A stretch of DNA of 64,000 bases, taken from NCBI GenBank assembly GCA_964410215.1, contig CAYPHA010000007.1, forward strand, positions 1 to 64,000, in the 5' to 3' direction. Positions 1 through 9,282 of this stretch are shown in pieces. The stretch's first letter is position 1. Each line of letters begins with the position of its first letter. The notes under the pieces were generated by a model, which ran no database searches, was not told the DNA's origin, and worked only from the letters and a program-made list of their open reading frames with translations. The stretch comes from CAYPHA01 sp964410215 (lineage in GTDB: Bacteria; Calditrichota; Calditrichia; Calditrichales; CAYPHA01). The translations under genes were made by a program, and so were the position numbers.

Positions 1-117
1 AGCAGTGTCCGTACGGTAATGAAATCATTCATAAGCAAATAATTTACTAAAGAAAGTTTTCATGCGCAAAAAATGAATTCCATGAAGGATGTTATTATGA
101 CCTGATAGGCTGTGAAG

Positions 118-282
118 AGGACACGGAGAGCCACGGAGGAGACACAGAGAACCACAGAGGTTTTACTAGGTTGGGTTCTCTGTAGATATATAATCACGGT
201 AATAAAATATTAAATAAAAATATATTATTAAATTGAGTTTTCTCGGTGAAACTCCGTGTCTCCTCAGTGGCTCTCTGTGTCC
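118..282. repeat. Imperfect inverted repeat, arms about 40 bp
   Basis: The left arm (118-160) contains the words ACACGGAGAGCCACGGAGG and ACACAGAGAACCAC. The right arm (241-282) is its near reverse complement, with CTCCGTGTCTCCTCAGTGG and CTCTCTGTGTCC. About 80 bp of AT-rich sequence separates them. No gene is visible from 1 to 336. The arms look like a dispersed non-coding repeat of the kind seen in many uncultured bacterial genomes, but only this pair lies in the window, so its copy number is unknown. Confidence 0.6.
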
Positions 283-290
283 TAAAATAA

Positions 291-317
291 AAAAAGGCGC
301 CGTGTGGCGCCCTTTTA
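291..317 (-). terminator. Intrinsic terminator after hpf
   Basis: The stem GGCGCC (296-301) and GGCGCC (306-311) closes a GTGT loop. It is flanked by an A run on the left and TTTT on the right, so it can work in both directions. On the minus strand it lies about 20 bp after the hpf stop and is followed by a run of T, so it most likely ends the long minus-strand DNA-maintenance transcript. Confidence 0.75.
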
Positions 318-336
318 TGTTCATGTGCTGATTGGT

Positions 337-660
337 TCATGATGTAACCAGATTCTCTACGATTTTTCGGTTGTCGTGTTCTTTCTCCTTCTTGGTCTCC
401 TTGGCGATCTGTCTTTCCAGATTATCGATTGCCAGATCTACTGATTTAAACACGTCTTCCGAACGTTCTTTGACTACAATCACCTTTCTTCGCAATTTTG
501 CTTTTACTTCCACAACCTGATCGAGTTTTTCATAAGACAAAATGACATCGAGATCCATAACTTTATCCGAGAATCGGTCAATGCGTTTCAATTTGTCCGT
601 GATATACTTTTGCAGGTGTGCAGGAGCTTTGTAACCTCTTGCGGTGATTGCAATATTCAT
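337..660 (-). CDS. hpf: Ribosome hibernation promoting factor, short form
   Basis: This 107-residue protein has the HPF/YfiA (ribosomal S30AE) fold pattern. It starts MNIAITARGYKAP, followed by a strand-rich middle with VEVKAKLRRKVIVVKE and a helix ending in ERQIAKETKKEKEH. Family members bind the 30S subunit in stationary phase and block or dimerise ribosomes. The length matches the short form and lacks the C-terminal dimerisation domain of long HPF. The start has a strong Shine-Dalgarno, GGAGGA, a few bases upstream. It lies 21 bp after the recombinase gene, as the last gene of the minus-strand run. Confidence 0.9.
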   Translation of the reverse strand: MNIAITARGYKAPAHLQKYITDKLKRIDRFSDKVMDLDVILSYEKLDQVVEVKAKLRRKVIVVKERSEDVFKSVDLAIDNLERQIAKETKKEKEHDNRKIVENLVTS

Positions 661-681
661 TCGATCCTCCTTCTGGTTTAT

Positions 682-1581
682 TTATTCTTTAGAAGAACCC
701 GGATGGGCCTTCCGGTAAATCGCTTTGAGATGGTCTATCGACAGATGCGTATAGACCTGTGTCGTGGAAAGGCTCTCATGGCCCAGCAGGTCTTTTACGA
801 CCCGGATACTGGCGCCGGCATTGAGCAGGTGTGTAGCGTAACTGTGACGTAATATGTGCGGACTCTTTTTGTGGGAATCGGAAGCCTGTGTCAGGTATTT
901 TTTCACTATTCTCTGGACTGCCATTGGATACATTTTTTTCCCGGACTTGAGCACAAATAAATTATCGACCGATTGGGCGGCATATTTAGTACGAAATGTT
1001 AAATAGCGTTCGATCACCTGTTTGGCCACACTCCCAAACGGAATGACCCGTTCCTTGTTTCCTTTTCCGTGCAACCGGATCAGGTTTTCAGACAGCATCA
1101 TATCCGATAGCTTCACATTTATTAACTCGCTTAATCGCATTCCGGTTCCATAAAATAATTCCAGGATTGCCCGGTCACGGATCCCCTCGAAGGTATCTTC
1201 CGCGGGTAGAGCCATCAGGCGGTCAATATCATCGGTGGAAGCGAAAGCCGGTAATTTCTTTTCAAATTTCGGTATTTTAATATTTAAACCGGGATTCGTT
1301 TCAATTATTTCCTCCCGGGTCAAATATTTAAAAAAAGATTTCAATGTGGCCAGTTTCCGTGCGATGCTGCGTTTGGACAGAGCGGTCTCCTGCAGGGCCA
1401 CCAGAAACAGGCGGATGCTTTTTTTGTCTACTTTTTCCCAGGGTATTTTGGGCACACGAAAATAATCGAATAAAAATTCTTCGAACTGAATCAGATCAAT
1501 GCCATAGGATTCAACCGTTTTCGGAGAGTAGCGTCTTTCGAGGTAGATGTATTTTAAGAAATTACGGATCTGTGTATCCAT
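682..1581 (-). CDS. Tyrosine recombinase XerC/XerD
   Basis: The 299-residue protein has an N-terminal SAM-like core-binding domain (about 1-90) and a C-terminal tyrosine recombinase domain. Catalytic residues are visible: R149 in GTGMRLSEL, K173 in HGKGNKERV, H242 and R245 in HILRHSYATHLL, H268 in LLGHESLSTT, and the nucleophile Y277 in VYTH. Length and architecture are those of housekeeping XerC/XerD, which resolve chromosome dimers at dif, rather than of phage integrases. Its place next to topA, as in many bacteria, supports a housekeeping role. Sequence alone does not tell XerC from XerD, so no symbol is given. Confidence 0.9.
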   Translation of the reverse strand: MDTQIRNFLKYIYLERRYSPKTVESYGIDLIQFEEFLFDYFRVPKIPWEKVDKKSIRLFLVALQETALSKRSIARKLATLKSFFKYLTREEIIETNPGLNIKIPKFEKKLPAFASTDDIDRLMALPAEDTFEGIRDRAILELFYGTGMRLSELINVKLSDMMLSENLIRLHGKGNKERVIPFGSVAKQVIERYLTFRTKYAAQSVDNLFVLKSGKKMYPMAVQRIVKKYLTQASDSHKKSPHILRHSYATHLLNAGASIRVVKDLLGHESLSTTQVYTHLSIDHLKAIYRKAHPGSSKE

Positions 1582-1666
1582 AAAAGATTTATCTATTCCA
1601 ACTGTTTAATGTTGCAGGTATTTCCCGCTGCTACAACATCCTACAGATAGTATCGGAAAAAAAATC

Positions 1667-3892
1667 TCAGTTCGCAACTGTTTCCTGCGCTATTTCATTT
1701 TTACATTGCGGACAGCGCAGAAAATGGCCCTTGGCTTTGGTGTTTTTTTCAAGCATATATGCATGACCGCATTCCGGGCATTCCTGGTGAACCGGTTTGT
1801 CCCAACTGACGAAGTCGCATTTCGGGTAACGGGAACAGCCGAAAAATATTTTACCCCGTTTGCTGCGCCGTTCAACAATGTCACCTTCCTTGCATTTCGG
1901 GCATTTGACGCCCGTGGTGAGCGGACGGGTATTTTTGCATTCAGGATAATTGGAACAGGCCAGAAATTTTCCGAAGCGTCCCGTTTTGATGACCATAGGG
2001 CTCTGGCATTTATCGCAGGTTTCATCGGTTTTTTCCGGTTCCGCCTCGGCTTCGATGGGTTTTGTATTTTTGCATTCCGGAAATCCGCTGCAGGCCATGA
2101 ACCGTCCGTTGCGTCCCCAGCGTATAACCATAGCCCTGCCGCATTTATCGCAAGTCTCACCGGCATCTTTCAGAAGGTTGGACTTGATTTCATCCTTTTT
2201 CGATTCCACTTCCGTCATGGCTTTTTGGAACGGATCGTAAAAGTTTTTCATGACCCGTTCATAAGGCGCTTTGGCCGTGGCGATATCGTCAAGTTCATTT
2301 TCCATGTCCGCTGTAAAATCCACATTGAATATTGCCGGAAAATTGTCGATAAGAATCCGGTTGACCGTTTCGCCCAGTTCCGTCGCGTGCAGTTTCCGTT
2401 CCTGCAGTTCCACATATTTTCGCTGAAGGATTGTACTGACAATTTGTGCGTAGGTGCTGGGACGGCCGATACCGAGTTTGTCCAGTTCCTTAACCAGAGT
2501 ACTTTCCGTAAAGCGCGGCTGCGGTTTGGTAAAATTCTGTTCTGCATGAAGATCGGCCAGGCGGCAGGATTCGCCTTGCTGCAGGCCGGACGGGATTTTA
2601 GCATTATCTGCGCCTGTCTCGGCATTTTCATTATACACTTTTTCAAACCCGGCATATTTCATGACTTCTCCCTCGGTTTGAAAGTCATAAATGCCGCCGC
2701 GTACGGTGATGGTTGTTTTTTCATAGACGGCAGGGGGCATCTGGCAGGATACGAACCGTTTCCAGATAAGGTTGTACAGCCGGTACTGGTCCGCGGAGAG
2801 ATGCGCTTTGATGGCAACCGGAGCATATTCCTTTGAAATGTAGGTCGGCCGGATCGCTTCATGGGCATCCTGTGCGGATTTTTTACTTTTAAAGAATCGG
2901 GGACGGGGAATCGTATAATCCTTCCCGTAGGTCTCACCGATATAATGATGAACCGCGTTCATCGCTTCCGAACTGATACGCGTGGAATCGGTTCGCATAT
3001 AGGTGATCAGGCCAATACTGCCCCTGTCCGGCAGTTCCACGCCTTCGTAAAGGGTTTGTGCGATGCTCATGATCCGTTTTGTCGACATCCGCAGCATGCG
3101 TGCTGCCGACTGCTGTAATGTGCTGGTTGTGAAAGGTGGAAACGGTTGCCGTTTCACATCTTTTTTAAGGATATCATGAATGTGCAGGGAAGCGTTCCTG
3201 ATGGCAGCGGAATGTTCCTTCGCGGCCTTTTCGTCCGGGATGTGCGCCTTTTTATCGTTAATTTTAACCAGTTTGACTTCAAAGATGTCCTTCTTTGCGC
3301 TTTCGACATCCAGTCGGATGGTCCAGTATTCTTCGGGATTGAAAGAACGGATCTGTTCTTCTTTTTCGCAGATCAGGCGCAGTGCGACAGATTGAACCCG
3401 GCCGGCACTCAGACCGCGGTAAATAGTGCGCCATAGTATCGGACTTGTCTTGTAACCGACAATACGGTCCAGAACCCGCCGGGCCTGCTGGGAATAGACA
3501 CGGTCCATATCAATTGTCCTGGGCTTACTCATGGCGTTTTCAACAGCGGTTTTGGTAATTTCATTAAATTCGACGCGATGGATAAGGTCGTTTTCCATAA
3601 GGGAAGCAATATGATAGGCGATCGCTTCACCTTCGCGGTCAGGGTCTGTTGCAATAAAAACCTCGTTTGCTTTCGATGCTTCCTGCCGCAGTTCTTTTAT
3701 GACTTTCTCTTTGCCTTTTATTTTTATGTATTCCGGCTTGAATCCGTCATCGATATTTACGCCGAATTTGTTTTTGGGCAGGTCGATAATATGCCCGACG
3801 GAAGCAAGGACCTTGAATTCCTTACCCAGGTATTTGTTAATGGTCCGGGCTTTTGCCGGTGATTCCACAACTACTAATGATTTTTTTGTCAT
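1667..3892 (-). CDS. topA: DNA topoisomerase I (type IA)
   Basis: The protein is 741 residues from the ATG at 3892, which gives the canonical start MTKKSLVVVESPAKA. A GTG five codons upstream (3907) is possible but adds non-family residues. The TOPRIM domain carries ATDPDREGEA. The active tyrosine is in ITYMRTDSTR (about residue 298). The C-terminus has four cysteine clusters of the topoisomerase zinc-ribbon type, for example CDKCGRAMVIRWGRNGRF and CPECGHAYML. It relaxes negative supercoils behind transcription. It follows smg by about 56 bp, an order also known in proteobacteria (smg-topA), and precedes the Xer recombinase. Confidence 0.96.
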   Translation of the reverse strand: MTKKSLVVVESPAKARTINKYLGKEFKVLASVGHIIDLPKNKFGVNIDDGFKPEYIKIKGKEKVIKELRQEASKANEVFIATDPDREGEAIAYHIASLMENDLIHRVEFNEITKTAVENAMSKPRTIDMDRVYSQQARRVLDRIVGYKTSPILWRTIYRGLSAGRVQSVALRLICEKEEQIRSFNPEEYWTIRLDVESAKKDIFEVKLVKINDKKAHIPDEKAAKEHSAAIRNASLHIHDILKKDVKRQPFPPFTTSTLQQSAARMLRMSTKRIMSIAQTLYEGVELPDRGSIGLITYMRTDSTRISSEAMNAVHHYIGETYGKDYTIPRPRFFKSKKSAQDAHEAIRPTYISKEYAPVAIKAHLSADQYRLYNLIWKRFVSCQMPPAVYEKTTITVRGGIYDFQTEGEVMKYAGFEKVYNENAETGADNAKIPSGLQQGESCRLADLHAEQNFTKPQPRFTESTLVKELDKLGIGRPSTYAQIVSTILQRKYVELQERKLHATELGETVNRILIDNFPAIFNVDFTADMENELDDIATAKAPYERVMKNFYDPFQKAMTEVESKKDEIKSNLLKDAGETCDKCGRAMVIRWGRNGRFMACSGFPECKNTKPIEAEAEPEKTDETCDKCQSPMVIKTGRFGKFLACSNYPECKNTRPLTTGVKCPKCKEGDIVERRSKRGKIFFGCSRYPKCDFVSWDKPVHQECPECGHAYMLEKNTKAKGHFLRCPQCKNEIAQETVAN

Positions 3893-3948
3893 GTATCCAC
3901 TATCCACGTTGTTCAGTTTTAGGAGTTCTGGTTTTCAGGAAGGAAACG

Positions 3949-4413
3949 TTAATGTATGCTGTTTGTTCCCTGATGAAAGAAAAATCCATCGTATGCGCCG
4001 CCTGCATCGCCGCCAAAGACGATGGAGGCGATTATGGATTTGATATCATCGAGGGTAACATCGGTCGTACCAAGCGACAGGGCTTTTTCGATAATCACCT
4101 CTACATCGTTTTCCGATAGCAGTCCAAGGTGCCACAGTTGCAGAACATATCCATATCCTTCAGGAGAAACCACCAGTTTTTCGAGATCATGCAGGATCCG
4201 AACGGCCTTGCCGTGATAATTCAGGCCGCGGTTTTCTAATGTCCGTTCACCCTGAAGATGGTTGAAAATCCAAGAAAAGGCGAAATTGATTTCACTCTCG
4301 GTATACCCCCTGGAAATGAGCTCTTCGGAAAGCTGCGCGTAAGTGTCCTGCGATTTATCCGTCTGGAATTCCGCAAGCAGATAAACGATGATTTCTATTA
4401 TTCGTTCTTGCAT
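3949..4413 (-). CDS. smg: Smg family protein (DUF494)
   Basis: This 154-residue protein begins MQERIIEIIVYLLAEF and contains the helical pattern LSEELISRGYTESEINFAFSW typical of the Smg/DUF494 family. Its molecular role is not established. In many bacteria the gene sits between dprA and topA, and here it lies directly upstream of topA on the same strand, which supports the call. No catalytic motif is visible. It is likely cotranscribed with recJ (109 bp upstream) and topA (56 bp downstream). Confidence 0.8.
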   Translation of the reverse strand: MQERIIEIIVYLLAEFQTDKSQDTYAQLSEELISRGYTESEINFAFSWIFNHLQGERTLENRGLNYHGKAVRILHDLEKLVVSPEGYGYVLQLWHLGLLSENDVEVIIEKALSLGTTDVTLDDIKSIIASIVFGGDAGGAYDGFFFHQGTNSIH

Positions 4414-4483
4414 GAAATATCCCTGAAACTCCCGTCAAACTATTACATTATTTAAATAAAATCAAATAATTAATGAACCCAAT

Positions 4484-4530
4484 ATTTTGTACTTTGTATT
4501 TTGTATTTTGTATTTTTTATTTTTATTTCT
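4484..4530. repeat. AT-rich tandem TTTGTA-type low-complexity tract
   Basis: The intergenic sequence between smg and recJ contains reiterated TTTGTA/TTTTGTATTTT units. A very similar tract in the opposite orientation lies at 24493-24536, upstream of the SLC13 transporter gene. Confidence 0.6.
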
Positions 4531-6202
4531 TATTCAACTCCTCCGCATCCTCAATTACTAACTGGAGCCGCTCGGTACCCTGCCAGTTATTCAGGCTTAA
4601 CCGGAAGACCAGGTTGAGATCCATACCGAGGGCTATTTCATCTTTGAACTCGCCACCGCCCCACCAGATGCACTCGAAAATCTGGTTAGCTTTCTGGACA
4701 AACAGCTTCAGATGCCGTCCGTTACTCAAAAGCATGATATCCCGGATCGAGGCGTTTTCCAGTATGAACAATGGTTCGGAATTGGTTTCACCAAACGGAC
4801 CGATTTCCTGAATGATACGGGCGGAGCTCAAATTCAGCTGATCCACATCGATAACCGAATCCACATCAATTTCAGGTATAAGCTCCGCATCGGTTAACGT
4901 TTCATTGGCGTATTTGATAAATTCGGATTTGAACCGGCTGAATTCCTCCGCCCTTACGGTTAAGCCGGCGGCTTTATGATGCCCTCCGTAGCTCAAAAAG
5001 TACTGGTTAAATTTGGTAAGGGCATTGGTAACATGAAACGCCTCGATGCTCCGCGCGGAACCGACGTAATTACCCTGGTCATCCCGCGTAAAAACAAATG
5101 CGGGACGGCAGTACATTTCCTTCAGCTTACCGGATACCAGACCGATCAGGCCGGCCTGCCAGTCGGCGTTTTCCACAAAAAGAACCTTGTCGTCAGGCTG
5201 TTCATCAAAGGTCAGGTTTTTAAGTGCGTTATCCAGGTAATCGGATTGCAGGTTCTGACGCATGCGGTTCAGCCGGTCCAGGTCTGCGGCGATGCGGGCG
5301 GCTTCCTCATGGGACTCTGTAGTCAGCAATTGAATAGATGTGCTCGCTTCCTCCATGCGTCCGGCCGCATTCAGCCTCGGTGCCAGGAAATAGCCCACGG
5401 AAATGGGGGTGATTTTCTTTTCTTTGACACCGCTGATACGTTTTAACTGAATCAATCCCGGTTTCCGTGTGTTTGCCAGTACTTTCAATCCAAATTTAAC
5501 CAGGGCGAAATTCTCATCGCGCAGCGGCATGACATCCGCAATGGTTCCGATAGCTACCAGGTCAAGCTGGTTGAGCAGAAACTGTTTGTAGTTATCCTCG
5601 GAAAGCAGTTTTTCTCCCAGTGCGTATACAAGCTTAAAGGCCACGGTTACCCCGCAAATGGTTTTGAACGGGTATTCGGAATCGGTACGGTTGGGGTTGA
5701 TAACCGCGTCGGCCAGCGGCAGCTCACCTTCCTGCAGATGGTGATCGGTTACGACCACATCGATACCTTTCTCCTTTGCGTATTCGATGGCTTCGCAGGA
5801 AGTAATGCCGTTATCGACCGTAATGATCAGATCGGCTCCCATGGCGGCAACCTGATCCACCCCGTCAATGCGCAGGCCGTAGCCGTCTTTTTCCCGGTTC
5901 GGTACGAAGAATTTTACCGGGTGTTCGATGCGGCGGAAAAAATGCACCATCAGTGCGGTGGAGGTGATGCCATCCACATCGTAATCACCGAAAATGACAA
6001 TATTTTCATCACGTTCCAGGGCTTTTAGAATGCGGTCAACGCCTTTCTGCATATCCGGCAGTAAATAGGGCGAATGGAGGCGGTCCGAAAGCTTGAACGG
6101 TTCGATATGATGGGCTGTCAGGTTACGGTTATCTAAAATAACATCTATAATAGAACGTGAGGTGTTCCGGTTCAGTATATTCCACTTCTTCCTTGGCAGC
6201 AT
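4523..6202 (-). CDS. recJ: Single-stranded-DNA exonuclease RecJ
   Basis: The 559-residue protein has the RecJ DHH phosphoesterase signatures in order: FGDYDVDGITSTAL (residues 71-84), TVDNGITS (128-135), VVVTDHHL (149-156), then APRLNAAGRM and the DHHA1 motif SYGGHHKAAGL. RecJ degrades single-stranded DNA 5' to 3' in recombinational and mismatch repair. The length fits compact bacterial RecJ. It lies 73 bp downstream of the helicase-exonuclease gene on the same strand, so a 5'-3' and a putative 3'-5' nuclease are encoded side by side. Confidence 0.95.
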   Translation of the reverse strand: MLPRKKWNILNRNTSRSIIDVILDNRNLTAHHIEPFKLSDRLHSPYLLPDMQKGVDRILKALERDENIVIFGDYDVDGITSTALMVHFFRRIEHPVKFFVPNREKDGYGLRIDGVDQVAAMGADLIITVDNGITSCEAIEYAKEKGIDVVVTDHHLQEGELPLADAVINPNRTDSEYPFKTICGVTVAFKLVYALGEKLLSEDNYKQFLLNQLDLVAIGTIADVMPLRDENFALVKFGLKVLANTRKPGLIQLKRISGVKEKKITPISVGYFLAPRLNAAGRMEEASTSIQLLTTESHEEAARIAADLDRLNRMRQNLQSDYLDNALKNLTFDEQPDDKVLFVENADWQAGLIGLVSGKLKEMYCRPAFVFTRDDQGNYVGSARSIEAFHVTNALTKFNQYFLSYGGHHKAAGLTVRAEEFSRFKSEFIKYANETLTDAELIPEIDVDSVIDVDQLNLSSARIIQEIGPFGETNSEPLFILENASIRDIMLLSNGRHLKLFVQKANQIFECIWWGGGEFKDEIALGMDLNLVFRLSLNNWQGTERLQLVIEDAEELNKK

Positions 6203-6275
6203 TAAAGCATCCCGATTTATTCAATCATTTCAAATTAAGCGCACAATCTACGACATTAAAGATGCGGAAGCAAAA

Positions 6276-9269
6276 TCAGATGGTACTGCCGTTTACAAAC
6301 AGACCTTCCCGTTCAATGCGCTGTCGAATCTCTTTGAGAAAAGGTGAAGACCGCTGCTGCCGCCCGAACCTGTTCTTAACCGCGGTTAATACAACCTCTT
6401 CTTTTGCCCGGGTGATTCCGACATAAAGGAGCCGTTTCTGCTCTTCCATTTTTTTTCTTACCGGCCGGTCATCATCACTGTCACGCCGGTAAGCGAACAT
6501 GCTGGGCATGTTTTCGTCCTCCAGCCCAAGGATTATGACGCGGTCGAATTCCAGGCCTTTCACGGCATGGAAAGTCAGGAGGGAAACAGCCTCGATATCC
6601 TCCAGGTTATCCTGCGGATTTAAAAGGGCGATATAGGACAGAAATTCCGCTATGGCATCATCGATATCCATATGATTGAAATCCCGGGCCATATCCATAA
6701 TCCGGTGCAGGAATTCTTTGTGGGAGTCATATTGCATAATGTCCCCGGAAAGTGAAAGGGCGTAATGCTGCAATTCGTGCTGCAGCGAGGTCATCTTGTG
6801 GGCAGCGATGAATTCCTTTAGGATCGAGGAGTAGGGTGACAATAGTCTTGGGATACCGGCCACCAGGTAAATGCGATCCTCCGTTTCCGTGATCTGCTGT
6901 TCGATAAAATTTCCCAGGGCCACGTATTCGGTCAGGTCCTCGCGAACGGTTTTCAGATCCGCGGCCTGCATGGTTTTGAGCAGGCGCTGGAAGATCTCAT
7001 TCAATACAATCACATCATCGAGCGCGCGGTGGCGTGTTCCGGTATCCAGGCGGAAACGGTCGGCCAAAGCATCGATGGAGTTCTTAGCTTCCGGGTACAG
7101 GATCCGGGCGAGGATGAGCGAGTCATAGCGGACGGTTGAGACTCTTGGCTCTTCCAGCTCCCGGGCCGCGCGGTCTATAATGCGAAAATCAAAGGCATAC
7201 CCGTTGTGGGCGAGCAGCAGGTCATTACCGACGAAATCCCGGAATTCGTGCCATACGGCATCGATCCCGGGGGCGCCGCTGATGTCTGAATTGCTGATAT
7301 GGTGTACGGCTTCGGCTTCGGGTGAAATGGGTATGCCGGGATTGATCAGGGTCTTAAACGTGTCCGTTATGTCGCCATCACGGACGCGCACGGCAGCAAT
7401 TTCAACGATGCCGCAGGTGGCCGGGTCCCGGCCGGTGGTTTCCAGGTCAAAGACTACATAATTCCTGAAGATCGACTCGCTATGCTGCACCTGGCAGGCC
7501 TGGAGCCAGCGGTAAAAAACGGAAAGGCTGCCGCGGCGCCGGGTTGTGCAGAGATGTGAAATGGTTTCATGCAGGGCCGGCGTATGCAGTGCCGGACTGT
7601 CATCGAGCTGAATCACGATGTCGGTTGCGCTGACATGTATGACTGAATCCTTACGCAGTGCATGCACATTGCTTCCCAGAACCTTGCGGGCCATCTCCAC
7701 GGCGAGAAAGAGGATTCTTTCATCCGCATGATACAACCAGATTTTCACAGCTGCTTTACGGCATTTGGGAGGTATGCGGATATCGATATCTTCGAGTCGT
7801 TTTACGTTATGCCTTAATACGGACCGGTTCAGTTCTTCCATGCTGCCGGCGATCTGGTCGATCAGACCGTTGAAACGGTAGAATGTTTTCAGGTTTACCA
7901 GATTTGCGATATTGCCGATGAAGGTACGGAGGCGTAAACGCAAATCGATACAGATTTCGTTCCGCAGGGCATATTCATTCAGGGCTTTGCGAAACGTCAG
8001 GTTATGGCTGATCTGATAATTCTGGATCTGTTTAAATACATGGTAACCCAGTTCAGCATCCAGCAATTCTTCCAGTATAAGGCTGTCAGAAGGATCATGG
8101 ATCAGGCGCAGATAGAGCATTAATTTTTTCATAAAAGGATTATCGGTAAGATTTTTACCGGCTGTCAGTTGATAGGGAATCCGTTCTTTGAATAGTCCAT
8201 GTGTTATCCGCTCACCAAAGATATGTCTGGGATAAATTACGGCTATTTTGGAAAGAGGCACGTCTTGTTCCCGGTGCCATGTATGTATGGTTTTCATAAT
8301 GAAAGACTGTTCTTCATCCTCTTCGCTGAACAGTATGACACGGATCAGGTCGTTTTCTTTCCGGTCGGTGATAATTTTTTTACCGGGTTCGATACGGTCT
8401 GTATCCTGAAGGATCAGTTGGGCGATTTCTGCGATCTGCGGACCGCTGCGATAGTTTCTATCCAGGAAAACCGGCTCACTGATTTTAAAATCCTGGAGGA
8501 ATTCACGGATATTGGCCGGATTTGCCCCCCGCCAGGCATAAATGGACTGATCATCGTCAGCCACAACAAATATATTGCGTTTTTTCTCTGCCATCATCTT
8601 CAATATCTGGTACTGTACCCGGTCCGTATCCTGGAATTCGTCGACCAGGATCGATTGATACTGGAACTGATACTGGCTGAGGATGTCGGGATGATTCCTG
8701 AAAAGTGACAGAGTCAGCGTCAGGATCTGGTTATAGTCGATCAGTTTATGCTTTTTCAGATGGGAACGATAGTTGTCGTAAACAGAGGCGGAGTAGGGCG
8801 GCAATTCCCGTCCGTTCAGAAGGTGGTTGCCGATGGCCAGTTGAATGCCCCGGGCCATGTTTTCCGGTTGTTCGTTAGGACGCGGTTTGATCAGGCTGAT
8901 CAGGAGTTTTTTCTGATAAGCGTCATCACAAACGGAGACGTGTTTATCAAGACCGGCGGCCCGGTAGTTTTTTCTGAGCAGGGAGAGGCAAAAGGCATGA
9001 AAGGTACTGACGGTAATTTTTTCGGACACAGCCGGCAGACCGATGGCCAGCCTGCTGCGGATTTCACCGGCCGCTTTATTGCTGAAAGTAAGCGCGACGA
9101 CCTGATCAGGGGCAATTTTATAGACGTCCACCTCATACATAATGCGGGCAATCAGGGTACGGGTTTTTCCGGTTCCGGGACCGGCGATTACAAGTACAGG
9201 CCGGCGCGGTGCTTTGACCGCGGCTAACTGTTTGTCATTTAATTCGGAAAATAGGTTTCCGGTAGACAT
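6276..9269 (-). CDS. UvrD/Rep-type helicase with embedded DEDDh exonuclease domain
   Basis: This 997-residue protein is an SF1A helicase interrupted by a nuclease. The N-terminal helicase half has Walker A AGPGTGKT (29-36), Walker B LVDEFQDT (208-215), ADDDQSIYAWRGA (237-249) and LDRNYRS (269-275). A DnaQ-like exonuclease lies at about 602-770, with D608 and E610 in FDLETTG, D694 in HNGYAFDFRII, and H747 and D752 in HRALDDV, the complete DEDDh set. The helicase then resumes with LTFHAVKGLEFDRV (898-911) and RLLYVGITRAKEE (946-958). Family knowledge predicts ATP-driven 3'-5' unwinding plus 3'-5' exonuclease activity. The specific repair role is unknown. It follows the holC-like gene after only 13 bp. 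Confidence 0.88.
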   Translation of the reverse strand: MSTGNLFSELNDKQLAAVKAPRRPVLVIAGPGTGKTRTLIARIMYEVDVYKIAPDQVVALTFSNKAAGEIRSRLAIGLPAVSEKITVSTFHAFCLSLLRKNYRAAGLDKHVSVCDDAYQKKLLISLIKPRPNEQPENMARGIQLAIGNHLLNGRELPPYSASVYDNYRSHLKKHKLIDYNQILTLTLSLFRNHPDILSQYQFQYQSILVDEFQDTDRVQYQILKMMAEKKRNIFVVADDDQSIYAWRGANPANIREFLQDFKISEPVFLDRNYRSGPQIAEIAQLILQDTDRIEPGKKIITDRKENDLIRVILFSEEDEEQSFIMKTIHTWHREQDVPLSKIAVIYPRHIFGERITHGLFKERIPYQLTAGKNLTDNPFMKKLMLYLRLIHDPSDSLILEELLDAELGYHVFKQIQNYQISHNLTFRKALNEYALRNEICIDLRLRLRTFIGNIANLVNLKTFYRFNGLIDQIAGSMEELNRSVLRHNVKRLEDIDIRIPPKCRKAAVKIWLYHADERILFLAVEMARKVLGSNVHALRKDSVIHVSATDIVIQLDDSPALHTPALHETISHLCTTRRRGSLSVFYRWLQACQVQHSESIFRNYVVFDLETTGRDPATCGIVEIAAVRVRDGDITDTFKTLINPGIPISPEAEAVHHISNSDISGAPGIDAVWHEFRDFVGNDLLLAHNGYAFDFRIIDRAARELEEPRVSTVRYDSLILARILYPEAKNSIDALADRFRLDTGTRHRALDDVIVLNEIFQRLLKTMQAADLKTVREDLTEYVALGNFIEQQITETEDRIYLVAGIPRLLSPYSSILKEFIAAHKMTSLQHELQHYALSLSGDIMQYDSHKEFLHRIMDMARDFNHMDIDDAIAEFLSYIALLNPQDNLEDIEAVSLLTFHAVKGLEFDRVIILGLEDENMPSMFAYRRDSDDDRPVRKKMEEQKRLLYVGITRAKEEVVLTAVKNRFGRQQRSSPFLKEIRQRIEREGLFVNGSTI

Positions 9270-9282
9270 ATAATCGTTTCTC

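Noticed and set aside
2104..2200. Extra zinc-finger protein suggested by Cys-rich antisense frames near the topA end
   Set aside because: The Cys clusters belong to the C-terminal zinc ribbons of topoisomerase I in its own frame.
1706..2836. Plus-strand open frame of 376 codons opposite topA
   Set aside because: It lies wholly inside topA in antisense and is Phe-rich without any domain; topA is unambiguous.
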